Below are positions 35,101 through 43,399 of a stretch of 64,000 nt of DNA, one piece after another. Below the pieces are notes generated by a model. That model was given only the letters and a program-made list of their open reading frames with translations. It was not told the DNA's origin and did not search any database. Source of the DNA: Rubellimicrobium mesophilum DSM 19309. GTDB lineage: Bacteria > Pseudomonadota > Alphaproteobacteria > Rhodobacterales > Rhodobacteraceae. The stretch lies in assembly GCF_000600335.2 (NCBI RefSeq), contig NZ_KK088563.1, positions 1 to 64,000 on the forward strand, read 5' to 3'. The translations under genes were made by a program, and so were the position numbers. Position 1 is the first letter of the stretch; the number at the start of each line of letters is the position of its first letter.

Positions 35101-35141
35101 GCCGGGACATCCGCCAGCACCTGCTGGACATGGCGCCATGA
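32139..35141 (+). CDS. FAD-dependent oxidoreductase fused to acetoacetate-decarboxylase-like domain
   Basis: A 1000-residue two-part protein. Residues 1-700 form an FAD/NAD(P)-binding oxidoreductase of the desaturase/amine-oxidase type: dinucleotide motif VAVLGGGVGAMSAAWAL, then GWRLGGKGASGRN and EEHGLHIWSGFYDNAFRVM, and near 690 NLWLAGDWTYTGINAGCVESAVMSG, the usual C-terminal FAD motif. Residues about 735-1000 resemble acetoacetate decarboxylase: GVYGYGFPKEKARI contains a Lys (863) aligned with the Schiff-base Lys motif FPK of that family. No signal peptide. It overlaps the following cyclase-ATPase gene by four bases. The substrate is unknown; a hydrophobic isoprenoid or keto acid is possible. 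The longer ATG at 32085 is an alternative start. Confidence 0.75.
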   Translation: MAKRRVAVLGGGVGAMSAAWALTSQPGARDDYDIHVYQVGWRLGGKGASGRNPLQGQRIEEHGLHIWSGFYDNAFRVMREVFDELRDEPNTYRSVDEAFFKDNNIVLGERTPEGWVRWIVQPAMKDDEPGVGEDDLSPWGYFLKLAALMRDTLDRLDPDHATGTGHASTLALGDLGDDLLRGLAGVGQALGEAPLHLMQALAGLLSGAGRADEGRAGPLARLARGVQEDIRARRARFSDGDGVEDALRRVFQLLDLGGAALRGMVEDRVLWRGFDAIDGEEISHWLEKHGAEPGSVDGALIVAVYDYAFGFRGGMTTEQARAIAAGTFLRGTLRLMLTYKGSIFYKMRGGMGDTIFTPLYKALRKRGVHFHFFHRVRGLHLDPGARAVDSITIERQVTTKGDYRPFVTVKGIDCWPSEPLWDQIEEAGALLGTAAAAGTGDEAGGRLGAADLESSWTAWKGVETRTLRRGEDFDEVILGIPVGALPDIAGDLIGASPAWRRMVSRVQTTATQAMQLWLREPTEGLGWGHGPSILTAYQDALNTWADMSHLVPAEAWPAEDEPRSIAYFCGPLADPPKVPDYSDTGYPGRARDEVKAEAMTWLRENMGFIFPRLLKDDGSFDDGLLVAAGAATPEARWEAQYFRANVEPTERYVLSVPGSTTARLRADRSGFSNLWLAGDWTYTGINAGCVESAVMSGMRAAAGLAGVTPRIVGEEEDPIPGGNGQNEPQSTAPVLKTYRPQNSPWPWSAVYGMAETTGPCVTLSMPRDAVARMLPQGLALAPQMVTGPGGHPVILLFGRQRDVRPNVVPRGWTSYLEFICAVPFVMHTDARLGRMPPMIWPQKLYLDSDPPIALGVYGYGFPKEKARIDCDDSSYVVTDRRTGREIISCAWTSKGDKARAFAFPKFAAVRPAYEMAMVTKRPLTGWQYSVYDFSLDSALLESLAMEVRIGDNGFGLPPGLHRPPSIAEASLGGFFLTADGTINNPFQSRDIRQHLLDMAP

Positions 35142-38100
35142 CGGGGATGCGGTGCTCGGTCTGCGGGGGCGCCATCGACCCGGGCGCGCGGTTCTGCCCC
35201 TCCTGCGGGACGCGCCTCGTCGGGCAGGCGCCCGCGCGGTCGCGCTTCATGTCGGTGCTGTTCTGCGACCTCGTGGAATCCACCGCGCTGAACGAGCGGA
35301 TCGGGGACGAGGCGATGTTCGCGCTCCTGGCCGCCTACCAGGACATCTGCCAGTCCGTGGTGGACGAGGAAGGCGGCTACGTCGCCAAGTTCATGGGCGA
35401 CGGGATGCTGGCCTATTTCGGCTACCCCGTGGCCATGAAGAACAGCGCGTCCAACGCCGTCTCGGCCGCGCTCGGGATCATCGAGAGGGTCCGGCGGCTG
35501 TCGGGGCCGGGCGGGGCGGCGCTGCAGGTCTGCGCGGGGGTGGCCACCGGCTGGGTCGTGGTGGGCGATGCCCATGCGAGCCCCGCCGCGCGCGAGACCA
35601 TGGCCATCGGCGGCACGGTGAACCTCGCCGCGCGGCTCCTGGCGGCGACGCGGCCGGGAACGGTCGCGGTGGGGGACGAGGTCTGCCGCAAGCTCGACCC
35701 CGCCGCCTTCACGCGCAGCTTCCTGGGCATCCACCCGCTCAAGGGCTTCTCCAACCCCATCGCGGTCTGGGCGGTCGCGCGCGCGCAGGCCTCGCCGTCG
35801 CGGGGCGAGTTCATCGGGAGGACCGGCGCGCTGGGGCGGCTCATGGCGACCTGGGACGAGGCGAGCCGGGGGAGGCTGCGCGCCGTGGAGGTGCAGGCGC
35901 CGGGGGGCTTCGGCAAGACGACGCTGGTGCGGCACTTCCTGGCGCAGGCCGCCACCGACCAGGAGGTCTACGAGATCCGGGGCCTGAGCCATCGGCGCGA
36001 CCAGAGCTTCGGCTGCCTCAAGCCCGTCGTGGCCGAGCTCGCAGGGCTCGACACCGCCGCGCCCCCGGAGGCGCAGCGCGTCCACCTCGCCGAGTTCGCG
36101 CCCGGGGCGACGGGCGAGGGTCTGGCTCTGCTGCTGGGACTCGATCCGACCCCGGTCGCGCCGCTGATCCGGCAGGAGCGCATCCGCCGCGCGCTCACCG
36201 ACCTGTTCGGGAGCCTGGTCGGGGCGGGACGGGCCGTCCTGTTCGTGGACGATGCCCACTGGATCGACCCCGACACGCAGGCGCTGCTCGACGGGATGCC
36301 GAGCGGGAACTTCGCGGATCATCCGCTGCTGCTTCTCGCGACGCGGCGGCCGGAGGGGGAGCATCTGTGGGCCGGCACGGCCGAGGTCATCGACCTGGAG
36401 CTGTTCCCCGACAGCGAGGCCACCGCTATGGTGGACGCTCTGGACCGTGAGGAACGGCTCTCGCCGGAAACGCGCGAGGGGATCGTCCGCCGCGCCGCGG
36501 GCGTGCCGCTCTACCTCGAGCACATCACGCGCGCCGTGCTCGAGCGGCCGAGCACCGAGGCCCTGGGCGCCCTGCCCGACACCATGGTCGAGGCGCTGCT
36601 CGAGCGCTTCGACCGGCTGGAGGAAGGGCAGTCGCTGGTCGAGGCGGCGGCGGTCCTGGGTCCTGCGGTGCGCGTGGACGTCCTCGCGCGGATGCTGGGC
36701 CAGGGCCAGCACGAGGTCGCGGACCAGGTGGCCGACCTCGTGTCGCGGGGCCTGTTCGGGCAGGACAGCGACGGGACCATCGCCTTCGACCACGCGCTGA
36801 TCCGCGACGCGGTGCTGGAGACGCTGCTGTCGTCGCAGCGGGTGGACCTGCATTCCCGCGCGCTGGCCGCCTATGCCGCCGTCGCGCCCGAGCGGCTGGA
36901 AGCGGAGCCGGCGACCGAGGCCTATCACCTCCTGGGCGCGGCGCGGCCGGCCAGGGCGATCCCGCGGCTCATCGAGGCGGCGCGCCGGGCCATCGCTGTC
37001 GGCAACCTGACCGAGGCCATGGCGCACCTGCGCCGATCCGAGGCGGCGCTCGCGGACGTGCCGCCGGGGCGCGGGCGCGACGACCTGGAGATGCTGACCG
37101 AGTTCTTCATCGGCGACGCGCTGGTGCAGACGCGGGGCTTCGCCGACGGCGCGGTGCGGGCGGCCTACCAGCGGTCGCTGGAGCTCTGCCTCGCCAGCGC
37201 GGGGGGAAGCGAGACCGAGTTCCAGATCGTCTGGGGCATCTGGGCGCACATGCTGGTGGTCGGCGAGACCGCGACCGCCGCCCGCATGGCGCAGCGGATG
37301 GACGAGATCGCCCGCGACCTCCCCGAGCTCAGGGTGCTGGCCGAGAGCGCGCGGTCGGTGAACGCCTTCAGCGTCGGCGACTTCGCGGTGCAGGAGGAGG
37401 CCTGGACCCGGACCTCGGCGCTCTACGACCTGGGCAAGCACCGCTTCCAGGCGGTGACCTACCTGATGGACGGGCTGGAGCTGGCGTTGCTGTTCCGCAT
37501 CCACGGCCGCTGGATCGCGGGGGACGAACCCGGCTGGCGCGCCGCGATGGCCGAGGCGGCGGCGCACGAGAGGAGGCTCGCCCTGCCCTTCCTCGGTCCC
37601 TACATCCGCGTCTTCGGCGCCGGCGCCCATTGCTATGCCATGCCGGAATCCGACATCCGCCCGGACCTGCAGGCGGCCACGGCGCTGGCGTCGGAGCTGG
37701 GCCAGCCCTTCTGGATGATGGCCGGGAACCTGTGGCTGACGGCCGCCCGCGCTCAGATGGAAGGGCCCGTCGCGACCCTGGCGGACCAGGAGGCGGCGGT
37801 GGGTCTTGCCGAGGCCATGGGCCTGCGCCTGACGATCTCGTTCCACGAGGCCCTCCTGGCGCGGAGCCATGCCACCGTGGGGAGGCACGAGGACGCCGAG
37901 ACCCTGGTCGGACGGGCGCTGGCCGCCATCGCGGAGGGGCAGGATCGCGTCTACGAGCCGGAGGTGCTGCGGCAGAAGGCCGAGATCGGCCTCCTCGCGC
38001 GTCCGGACGACCTCGAGGCCGCGCACGCGACGCTGACGCGGGCGGCCGATCTCGCGCGCGGCTCGGGCGCACGGGCCTGGTCGGCGCTGATCGCGGGGTC

Positions 38101-38245
38101 GCAGGCGCGGCTCCTCGCCCGCGGCGAGGGACGCGAGGCCGCGGAGGACTGGCTCAGGCGCCAGCTCGAGGGGCTCGTGCGGCCGGGGTCGGAGAACCAC
38201 CCGGCCTTCCGCAGCGCCGCGCAGGCGCTCGACCGGCCCGTCTGA
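35138..38245 (+). CDS. Zinc-ribbon class III cyclase - AAA ATPase - TPR-like signalling protein
   Basis: A 1035-residue cytoplasmic multidomain protein. A zinc ribbon (CSVCGGAIDPGARFCPSCG, residues 6-24) is followed by a class III nucleotide cyclase domain: VLFCDLVEST with Asp44 and FMGDGMLAYFG with Asp88, the two metal-binding Asp. Next comes a STAND-type ATPase with Walker A APGGFGKTTL (about 255) and Walker B VLFVDDAHWID, then a long helical, TPR-like region to the end. Similar proteins use the ATPase module to sense or scaffold. It begins within the stop of the oxidoreductase gene (ATGA), so both are made together. Whether the cyclase makes cAMP is not known. Confidence 0.85.
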   Translation: MTGMRCSVCGGAIDPGARFCPSCGTRLVGQAPARSRFMSVLFCDLVESTALNERIGDEAMFALLAAYQDICQSVVDEEGGYVAKFMGDGMLAYFGYPVAMKNSASNAVSAALGIIERVRRLSGPGGAALQVCAGVATGWVVVGDAHASPAARETMAIGGTVNLAARLLAATRPGTVAVGDEVCRKLDPAAFTRSFLGIHPLKGFSNPIAVWAVARAQASPSRGEFIGRTGALGRLMATWDEASRGRLRAVEVQAPGGFGKTTLVRHFLAQAATDQEVYEIRGLSHRRDQSFGCLKPVVAELAGLDTAAPPEAQRVHLAEFAPGATGEGLALLLGLDPTPVAPLIRQERIRRALTDLFGSLVGAGRAVLFVDDAHWIDPDTQALLDGMPSGNFADHPLLLLATRRPEGEHLWAGTAEVIDLELFPDSEATAMVDALDREERLSPETREGIVRRAAGVPLYLEHITRAVLERPSTEALGALPDTMVEALLERFDRLEEGQSLVEAAAVLGPAVRVDVLARMLGQGQHEVADQVADLVSRGLFGQDSDGTIAFDHALIRDAVLETLLSSQRVDLHSRALAAYAAVAPERLEAEPATEAYHLLGAARPARAIPRLIEAARRAIAVGNLTEAMAHLRRSEAALADVPPGRGRDDLEMLTEFFIGDALVQTRGFADGAVRAAYQRSLELCLASAGGSETEFQIVWGIWAHMLVVGETATAARMAQRMDEIARDLPELRVLAESARSVNAFSVGDFAVQEEAWTRTSALYDLGKHRFQAVTYLMDGLELALLFRIHGRWIAGDEPGWRAAMAEAAAHERRLALPFLGPYIRVFGAGAHCYAMPESDIRPDLQAATALASELGQPFWMMAGNLWLTAARAQMEGPVATLADQEAAVGLAEAMGLRLTISFHEALLARSHATVGRHEDAETLVGRALAAIAEGQDRVYEPEVLRQKAEIGLLARPDDLEAAHATLTRAADLARGSGARAWSALIAGSQARLLARGEGREAAEDWLRRQLEGLVRPGSENHPAFRSAAQALDRPV

Positions 38246-38369
38246 GGGCGGGGCGGCTCGTCGACGGCGGCTTCGCGTCAGGCGCGGGGCGCACCTCCGG
38301 AATACCTGCCTATCCGGGTCCGCCGGGCCGGGGCTAGGGTCGGCTGCATCTTGGGTTCGAGCATGGGCG

Positions 38370-41060
38370 ATGGAGGGATTGTTGATCCTGTTGGCGCTGG
38401 CGGCTCTCGCCCTGCCCTTCGTCGTCGTCTGGCTCGCGGTGGCGGTCGCCCGGCTGACGCGTCGGGTCGCGCGGCTGGAGGCGCAGCTCCTCGGCGTCCC
38501 GGCGCCGACGGCCGCCGCCGCTCCGGTGACTCCGTCCCCCTGGTCCACCCCCCCGGACGCCGCACGCGCTCGGGAGGCGGTGCCGGTCGCGGCGCCCGCC
38601 GTCCCGCCCGAGGCCGTGCCGCCCAGTGAGCCAGCCGAGGTCGCCGTCGCGTCTCCGCCTCCGGCCGTGCCGGCCCGCGATTGGATCGGCGGCCTGGCCG
38701 GCTGGCTGCGGGGGAACTGGATCTACGCGGTCTCGGCGCTATCGCTGGGGCTGGCCGGAGTGTTCCTCGTCCAATACGGCGCCGAGCACGGCCTCCTCGG
38801 CCCGGGCGCGCGCATCCTGCTGGCGCTGGGCCTGGGCGCGGCGCTGCTCGTTGCGGGCGAGGCCATCCGCCGCCGCTGGGGCGACACGGGAGGGACGAGC
38901 ACGGCCGCCCTGCCCTCGACCTTCTCGGGCGCGGGGATCGTGGTGCTCTACGTGGCGATCCTGGCGGCGCGAGGGCTCTACGGGCTGGTCGGGCCGGAGG
39001 TGGCCTTCGCGGGGCTGCTCGGGGTGTCGATCCTGGCGCTGGTCTTCGGCTGGTTCTACGGGCCGTTCCTGGCCGCCGCCGGCCTGACAGGCGGGGCCAT
39101 CGCGCCTTTCCTCGTGGGCGGGGAGGCCGGGGGACCGGGGCTGCTGTTCCTCTACTTCGGACTCTTGGGCGGCGCGGGCCTCGCCATCGACGCGATGCGG
39201 TGCTGGGGCTGGGTCTCGACGCTGGCGTTGGCGCTGGCCTTCGGCGGCGGGAGCCTCGCGCGGGGGGCGCTCGGCGGGCAGGAGGGCTACGTCGCCTTCC
39301 TCCTCTGGCTGGCGCTCGCCGCCGTGGCGGTCCCCCGGCTAGAGTTGTGGCCGAGCCATCCGGGGCCGTCGCTCCTCGAAAAGCTGCTGTCGCCCAAGGG
39401 CGCGGCCTCGCCCCGTCCGGTGGCCCCAACTTGGATCGCCTTGGGAGCCGTCGCCGCGTCCTCGCTGCTGATCTTCCTGTCGATGCTGGAGCAGGATCCT
39501 GCGGGACAACTGCTCTCGCTGGGTGCGCTGGCCCTCCTGGCGGCCGGGCTGATCCTCTGGACCGAGCGGGCCGAGGGGCTGGTGGACCTGCCGCTCGTGC
39601 CCGCGCTCCTGCTGCTGGCCTTCATCCCGCAAGGCGCGACGCGCTGGTTCGGCCTCTATGCCGAGTTCCAGGGCTGGGACGCAGGCGTGAACCCCGAGGC
39701 CTCGCCGCCCTGGACCGTGAGCCTGATCCTCGGCGCAGCCCTCGTCGTCACGCTGGCGGCGTGGTGGCGGAGCCTCCGGGGACCTTGGGGGGTGCTCTGG
39801 GCGCTCGTCGCGGCGCTGGTCGCGCCGGTGGCGACGGCGCTCCTCGAGTTCCTCTGGCAGCCCGCGCGGGTCATGGGCCCTTGGCCCTGGGCGCTCCATG
39901 CCGTCGCGCTCGCGGGGGTGATGACGGCCTTCGCGTCCCGCTATGCGGCGCGGGACGGCGAGGACCGGCGGCGGGCGGCCTACGCGGCGCTCTCGGCCAT
40001 GTCGCTGATCGCGCTGGCGGTGTTCGTGCTGCTGTCGGACGCGGCGCTGACGGTGGCCTTCGCGGTGCTCGTCGCGGTGGCGGCGGCGCTCGACCGGAGA
40101 TTCCGGCTGCCGGAGATGGGCTGGTTCATCCTGGCCGGGGTCGCGGCACTGGGCTGGCGGCTGACGGTCTATCCCGGCGTCATGAGCTACCTCTTCGGCG
40201 AGGCGCCGCTGGCCGAGGTCGTGCTGGCCTACGGCGCGGGCCTCCTCGGCCTCGCGGGCGCCCGCGCGCTGCTGCCGATCGAGCGCGTCCGCGTGCGCGC
40301 CGCGCTGGAGAGCGCCTTCCTCGCCTACGCGGGGGTCTTCGCGAGCGTGCTGCTGGGGCGCTTCGTGGACCGCTTCGCGCCGGGCGCGGACCTGGTGAAC
40401 CACTGGTCGGTCGCGCTCCTGGGGCTGATCTGGACGGGCCTCGCGCTGGCGCAGGCTCAGCGGGCGCGGCTCGGGGGGCCGCTCGCTCGGGTCAGGCTCG
40501 CGTTGGCGGGGATCGAGGGGGCGCTGGGCGGGGTGGCCTTCGTCGCGGTGCTGACGGGCCTCAACCCGTTCTTCAACGCCTGGGAGGTGGTGCGCGGGTC
40601 GCAGCCCTTCGACACGCTGCTCGTGGCCTACCTGCTGCCGGCGCTGGCGCTCGGGGCGCTGGCGTGGCGCCTCGACCGGCTCCGGGGGCGGGTGGTCCTG
40701 GTCGTGGCGGGCGGGGTGTTCGGGGCGACGTGGGCCTTCCTGGCGATCCGGCGGTTCTGGCAGGGGGATGTCCTGGCCGTCTCCGGCTTCACGCAGCCCG
40801 AGCTCTACAGCTACACCGTGGCCCTGCTGAGCCTGGGCGGGGTGCTGCTGGCGCAGGCGTTGAGGACCCGCAGCGCGATGCTGCGGCGGCTCGCGATGGC
40901 GGTGATCGCGCTGACCATCGCCAAGGTGTTCCTGGTGGACGCGGCGGGGCTTGCGGGGCTCTTGCGGGTGTTCTCGTTCCTGGCGCTGGGGCTGGTGCTG
41001 GCGGGTCTGGCCTGGCTGAACCGCTGGGCCTCGGGGCCGCCGGAGGAGGGGCGGGCCTGA
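38370..41060 (+). CDS. DUF2339 polytopic membrane protein
   Basis: An 896-residue inner-membrane protein of the DUF2339 family, function unknown. A first hydrophobic helix and a short coiled-coil (VARLTRRVARLEAQLLG) are followed by a Pro/Ala linker (55-105), the conserved DWIGGLAGWLRGNWIYAVSALSLGLAGVFLVQYGAEHGLLGPGARILLALGLG, and some 25 further helices. Length and layout match the family. The start at 38370 is set by the hydrophobic N-terminus; no strong binding site is evident. It is followed four bases later by a phosphoesterase gene. Confidence 0.85.
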   Translation: MEGLLILLALAALALPFVVVWLAVAVARLTRRVARLEAQLLGVPAPTAAAAPVTPSPWSTPPDAARAREAVPVAAPAVPPEAVPPSEPAEVAVASPPPAVPARDWIGGLAGWLRGNWIYAVSALSLGLAGVFLVQYGAEHGLLGPGARILLALGLGAALLVAGEAIRRRWGDTGGTSTAALPSTFSGAGIVVLYVAILAARGLYGLVGPEVAFAGLLGVSILALVFGWFYGPFLAAAGLTGGAIAPFLVGGEAGGPGLLFLYFGLLGGAGLAIDAMRCWGWVSTLALALAFGGGSLARGALGGQEGYVAFLLWLALAAVAVPRLELWPSHPGPSLLEKLLSPKGAASPRPVAPTWIALGAVAASSLLIFLSMLEQDPAGQLLSLGALALLAAGLILWTERAEGLVDLPLVPALLLLAFIPQGATRWFGLYAEFQGWDAGVNPEASPPWTVSLILGAALVVTLAAWWRSLRGPWGVLWALVAALVAPVATALLEFLWQPARVMGPWPWALHAVALAGVMTAFASRYAARDGEDRRRAAYAALSAMSLIALAVFVLLSDAALTVAFAVLVAVAAALDRRFRLPEMGWFILAGVAALGWRLTVYPGVMSYLFGEAPLAEVVLAYGAGLLGLAGARALLPIERVRVRAALESAFLAYAGVFASVLLGRFVDRFAPGADLVNHWSVALLGLIWTGLALAQAQRARLGGPLARVRLALAGIEGALGGVAFVAVLTGLNPFFNAWEVVRGSQPFDTLLVAYLLPALALGALAWRLDRLRGRVVLVVAGGVFGATWAFLAIRRFWQGDVLAVSGFTQPELYSYTVALLSLGGVLLAQALRTRSAMLRRLAMAVIALTIAKVFLVDAAGLAGLLRVFSFLALGLVLAGLAWLNRWASGPPEEGRA

Positions 41061-41064
41061 GGGG

Positions 41065-41478
41065 ATGCTGCGGATCGGGGTGATCTCGGACACGCACGGG
41101 CTGCTCCGGCCCGAGGCGGTGGAGCGGCTGCGGGGGTCCGACCGCATCCTCCATGCGGGCGACATCGGCGCGCCGGGGATCGTCGAGGCGCTGGCGGCGC
41201 TCGCGCCTGTCACGGCGATCCGGGGGAACGTGGACCGGGGCGAGTGGGCGGAGGGCTTTCCTGAGATCGCGACGGTGCAGCTTGGCGGGCTGTCGGTTCA
41301 TCTCGTCCATGCGCTGCGGGACCTCGCGCCTGAGGTCCGCGCGGACGTGGTGATCTCGGGGCACTCGCACCGGGCCGGGGTCGAGCGTCGCGACGGGACG
41401 CTGTTCCTCAACCCGGGGAGCGCGGGGCCGCGTCGGTTTCGACTGCCGGTGACGCTCGCGATCCTGACGGTCGAGTGA
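41065..41478 (+). CDS. YfcE/MJ0936-type metallophosphoesterase
   Basis: A 137-residue calcineurin-like phosphoesterase of the small YfcE class. Metal-site motifs appear in order: GVISDTHG, HAGDIG, IRGNVDRG and GHSHRAGVERRDGTLFLNPGS. These enzymes hydrolyse phosphodiesters in vitro; natural substrates are mostly unknown. The gene starts four bases after the DUF2339 gene, with GAGGGG overlapping its end, so both are likely co-transcribed. It is slightly shorter than the 150-180 residues common in the family but all metal motifs are present. Converges with a sugar-acid operon. Confidence 0.9.
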   Translation: MLRIGVISDTHGLLRPEAVERLRGSDRILHAGDIGAPGIVEALAALAPVTAIRGNVDRGEWAEGFPEIATVQLGGLSVHLVHALRDLAPEVRADVVISGHSHRAGVERRDGTLFLNPGSAGPRRFRLPVTLAILTVE

Positions 41479-41513
41479 GGGCGGGCCGGGGCGGAGATCC
41501 TCGACCTCCTGCC

Positions 41514-42278
41514 CTAGTACATCAGGAACCCGCCCGAGACGTTGACCATGGCGCCGGTCATGTAGGCCGCCATGTCCGAGGCGAGGAACACCGTCGCGCC
41601 CACATGGTCGGCGGGCTGGCCGAGGCGGCCCAAGGGGATCGAGGCTTCCAGAGCGGCGACCTGCTCGGGCGTGGTGTCGGCGTTGACCAGCATCGGCGTC
41701 TCCACGAGGCCGGGGGCCACGCCGTTCACGCGGATGCCCCTGGCGGCCCAGGACCGCGCCATGCCGCGCGTCATCGTCGTCACCGCGCCCTTGGTCGCGT
41801 TGTAGACCACCGAGCCGCCGAAGCCGCCCGACATCCAGCCCTGCGAGGAGTAGTTGACGATGCTCCCTGGCGTGCCGGTGGCGACGAGGCGCGCGGCGAA
41901 GGCCTGGCAGAGGAAGAACAGCGCCTTGAGGTTCACGTCGTGCTGCGCGTCCCACTCGGCCTCGGTCACGGCGAGGAGGTCGGGGTTGCGCAGGATGATC
42001 CCCGCGACGTTGACGAGGACGGTGGGGAGGCCGAGCGTGGACTCGATGCGGGCGACGAGGTCGGGGAGCCTGGAGACCTCGCGGAGGTTCGCGGCGAAGC
42101 CGGCATGGCCCTCGCCCAGGTCGGCGGCGGTGCGGTCGCAGGCCTCCTGGCTCAGGTCCACGACGGCGACTCTTGCGCCCGCCTCGGCGAAGCCCTCGCA
42201 GACGGCGCGGCCGATGGCGCCCGCGCCACCGGTGACGATGACGGTCTTGCCCTGAAGGCCCCAGGTGAGGTGCGTCAT
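41514..42278 (-). CDS. SDR family oxidoreductase (sugar-acid operon)
   Basis: A 254-residue short-chain dehydrogenase: cofactor motif TGGAGAIGRAV with the acidic VVDLS after strand 2 (suggesting NAD), NVAGI, catalytic Ser in NYSSQG, and YNATK (Tyr and Lys). It ends GAMVNVSGGFLMY. It is the last gene of a three-gene operon with an enolase-superfamily dehydratase and another SDR, overlapping the dehydratase gene by four bases (ATGA). It probably oxidises a sugar or sugar acid; substrate inferred only from context. Confidence 0.85.
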   Translation of the reverse strand: MTHLTWGLQGKTVIVTGGAGAIGRAVCEGFAEAGARVAVVDLSQEACDRTAADLGEGHAGFAANLREVSRLPDLVARIESTLGLPTVLVNVAGIILRNPDLLAVTEAEWDAQHDVNLKALFFLCQAFAARLVATGTPGSIVNYSSQGWMSGGFGGSVVYNATKGAVTTMTRGMARSWAARGIRVNGVAPGLVETPMLVNADTTPEQVAALEASIPLGRLGQPADHVGATVFLASDMAAYMTGAMVNVSGGFLMY

Positions 42279-43399
42279 CTGTCGAGCCTCGCGCTGGCCA
42301 CGAGGTCCTCGTTGATCTGGATGCCGAGGCCCGGCCCCTCGGGTTTGTTCACCCAGCCGTCCGTGTGCCAGACGGGCCGGTCCACGAGGTCCTTCTGCGC
42401 GGGGCCGTAGACGGGCTGGAGCTCCAGCTCGCGGCAGGCGGGGGAGGCGAAGCTGAGCGCCTGCGAGGCGGCCGAGACGATGGCGGTCGAGAAGTTGTGG
42501 GCGTTGGCCTGGCGGCGGTAGGTGGCGCAAACCTCGGCGGCCTTGCGGAAGCCGGTGATGCCCTCGATCCGGCCGGGGTCGATGCCGATGACGTCGACGG
42601 TCCCCGTCTCCACGATCTGCTGGACGCCCCGGTGGTTCCACTCCCTCTCGCCGTAGCCGATGCGGACGGAGGTGCCGGCGCGCAGGGCCTTGTAGCCTTC
42701 GGGGTCGTCGTGGCCGAGGGGCTCCTCGAGCCAGTGGATGCGGTAGTCCTCGAAGGCGCGAGCGCGGCTCAGGGCGGTGGCGATGTCCCAGTGGTTCTTG
42801 ACGCCGAGATCGATCATCAGGCGCTTGTCCCCGATGGCCTCGCGCACGGTGCGGACGTATTCCACGTCGCGGTCGTGGTCGAAGCCCAGATGCGCGTCGC
42901 CCTTCTTGCCGAAGCCAACCTTGACGCCCTGGAGGCCATCGGAGAGGTAGCCCACGATCTCATCCGCCATGGCGGGGATGCTCGCCTGCGTCGCATGGAT
43001 CGAGGCCACGGCGGGCATCCTCTCGTGCGCCGGCCCGCCGAGAAGGTCGAGGACGGAGCGGCCCAGCACCTTGCCCTTGAGGTCCCAGAGGGCGATGTCG
43101 ATACCGGAGATGGCGAGGGAGGCGACGCCCGCGCCGGTGCCATACCACCAGCTATGGTCCTTGAGCAGGCGCCAGATCGTCTCGGTCTGGACTTCGTCCT
43201 GGCCCACCACGATCTCGGCCATGCCGTCGACCAGCGCCTTGGCGGCGCGCGAGGCCTCGGGGAAGTAGGCGCAGCACTCGCCCCAGCCCACGACGCCGTC
43301 CTCCGTCGTGATCTTCACGAGGCAGACGGAGCGCAGGCGCGAGTGGTCGTTGGGCTCGGGGTAGGCGACGGGGATCGCCTCGACGGAGCGGACGGTCAT
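42275..43399 (-). CDS. Mandelate racemase/muconate lactonizing family (sugar-acid dehydratase-like)
   Basis: A 374-residue enolase-superfamily enzyme. Metal ligands read as Asp197 (LMIDLG), Glu225 (WLEEPL) and Glu251 (YGEREW); His301 (NAHNFST) and Asp274 (GIDPGR) form the general base dyad of the mandelate racemase group. The KxK motif on the other face is altered to Lys160-Val-Gly (VKVGFG), so the reaction may differ from mandelate racemase; a sugar-acid dehydratase is the best guess. It overlaps both neighbouring SDR genes by four bases. Cytoplasmic. Confidence 0.85.
   Translation of the reverse strand: MTVRSVEAIPVAYPEPNDHSRLRSVCLVKITTEDGVVGWGECCAYFPEASRAAKALVDGMAEIVVGQDEVQTETIWRLLKDHSWWYGTGAGVASLAISGIDIALWDLKGKVLGRSVLDLLGGPAHERMPAVASIHATQASIPAMADEIVGYLSDGLQGVKVGFGKKGDAHLGFDHDRDVEYVRTVREAIGDKRLMIDLGVKNHWDIATALSRARAFEDYRIHWLEEPLGHDDPEGYKALRAGTSVRIGYGEREWNHRGVQQIVETGTVDVIGIDPGRIEGITGFRKAAEVCATYRRQANAHNFSTAIVSAASQALSFASPACRELELQPVYGPAQKDLVDRPVWHTDGWVNKPEGPGLGIQINEDLVASARLDR

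Noticed and set aside
31467-35120. A 1217-codon minus-strand open frame
   Set aside because: Antisense shadow of the FAD oxidoreductase fusion in high-GC DNA; low-complexity His/Arg/Pro peptide with no domain.
34928-38548. A 1206-codon minus-strand open frame
   Set aside because: Antisense shadow of the cyclase-ATPase gene; no recognisable domain and no binding site.
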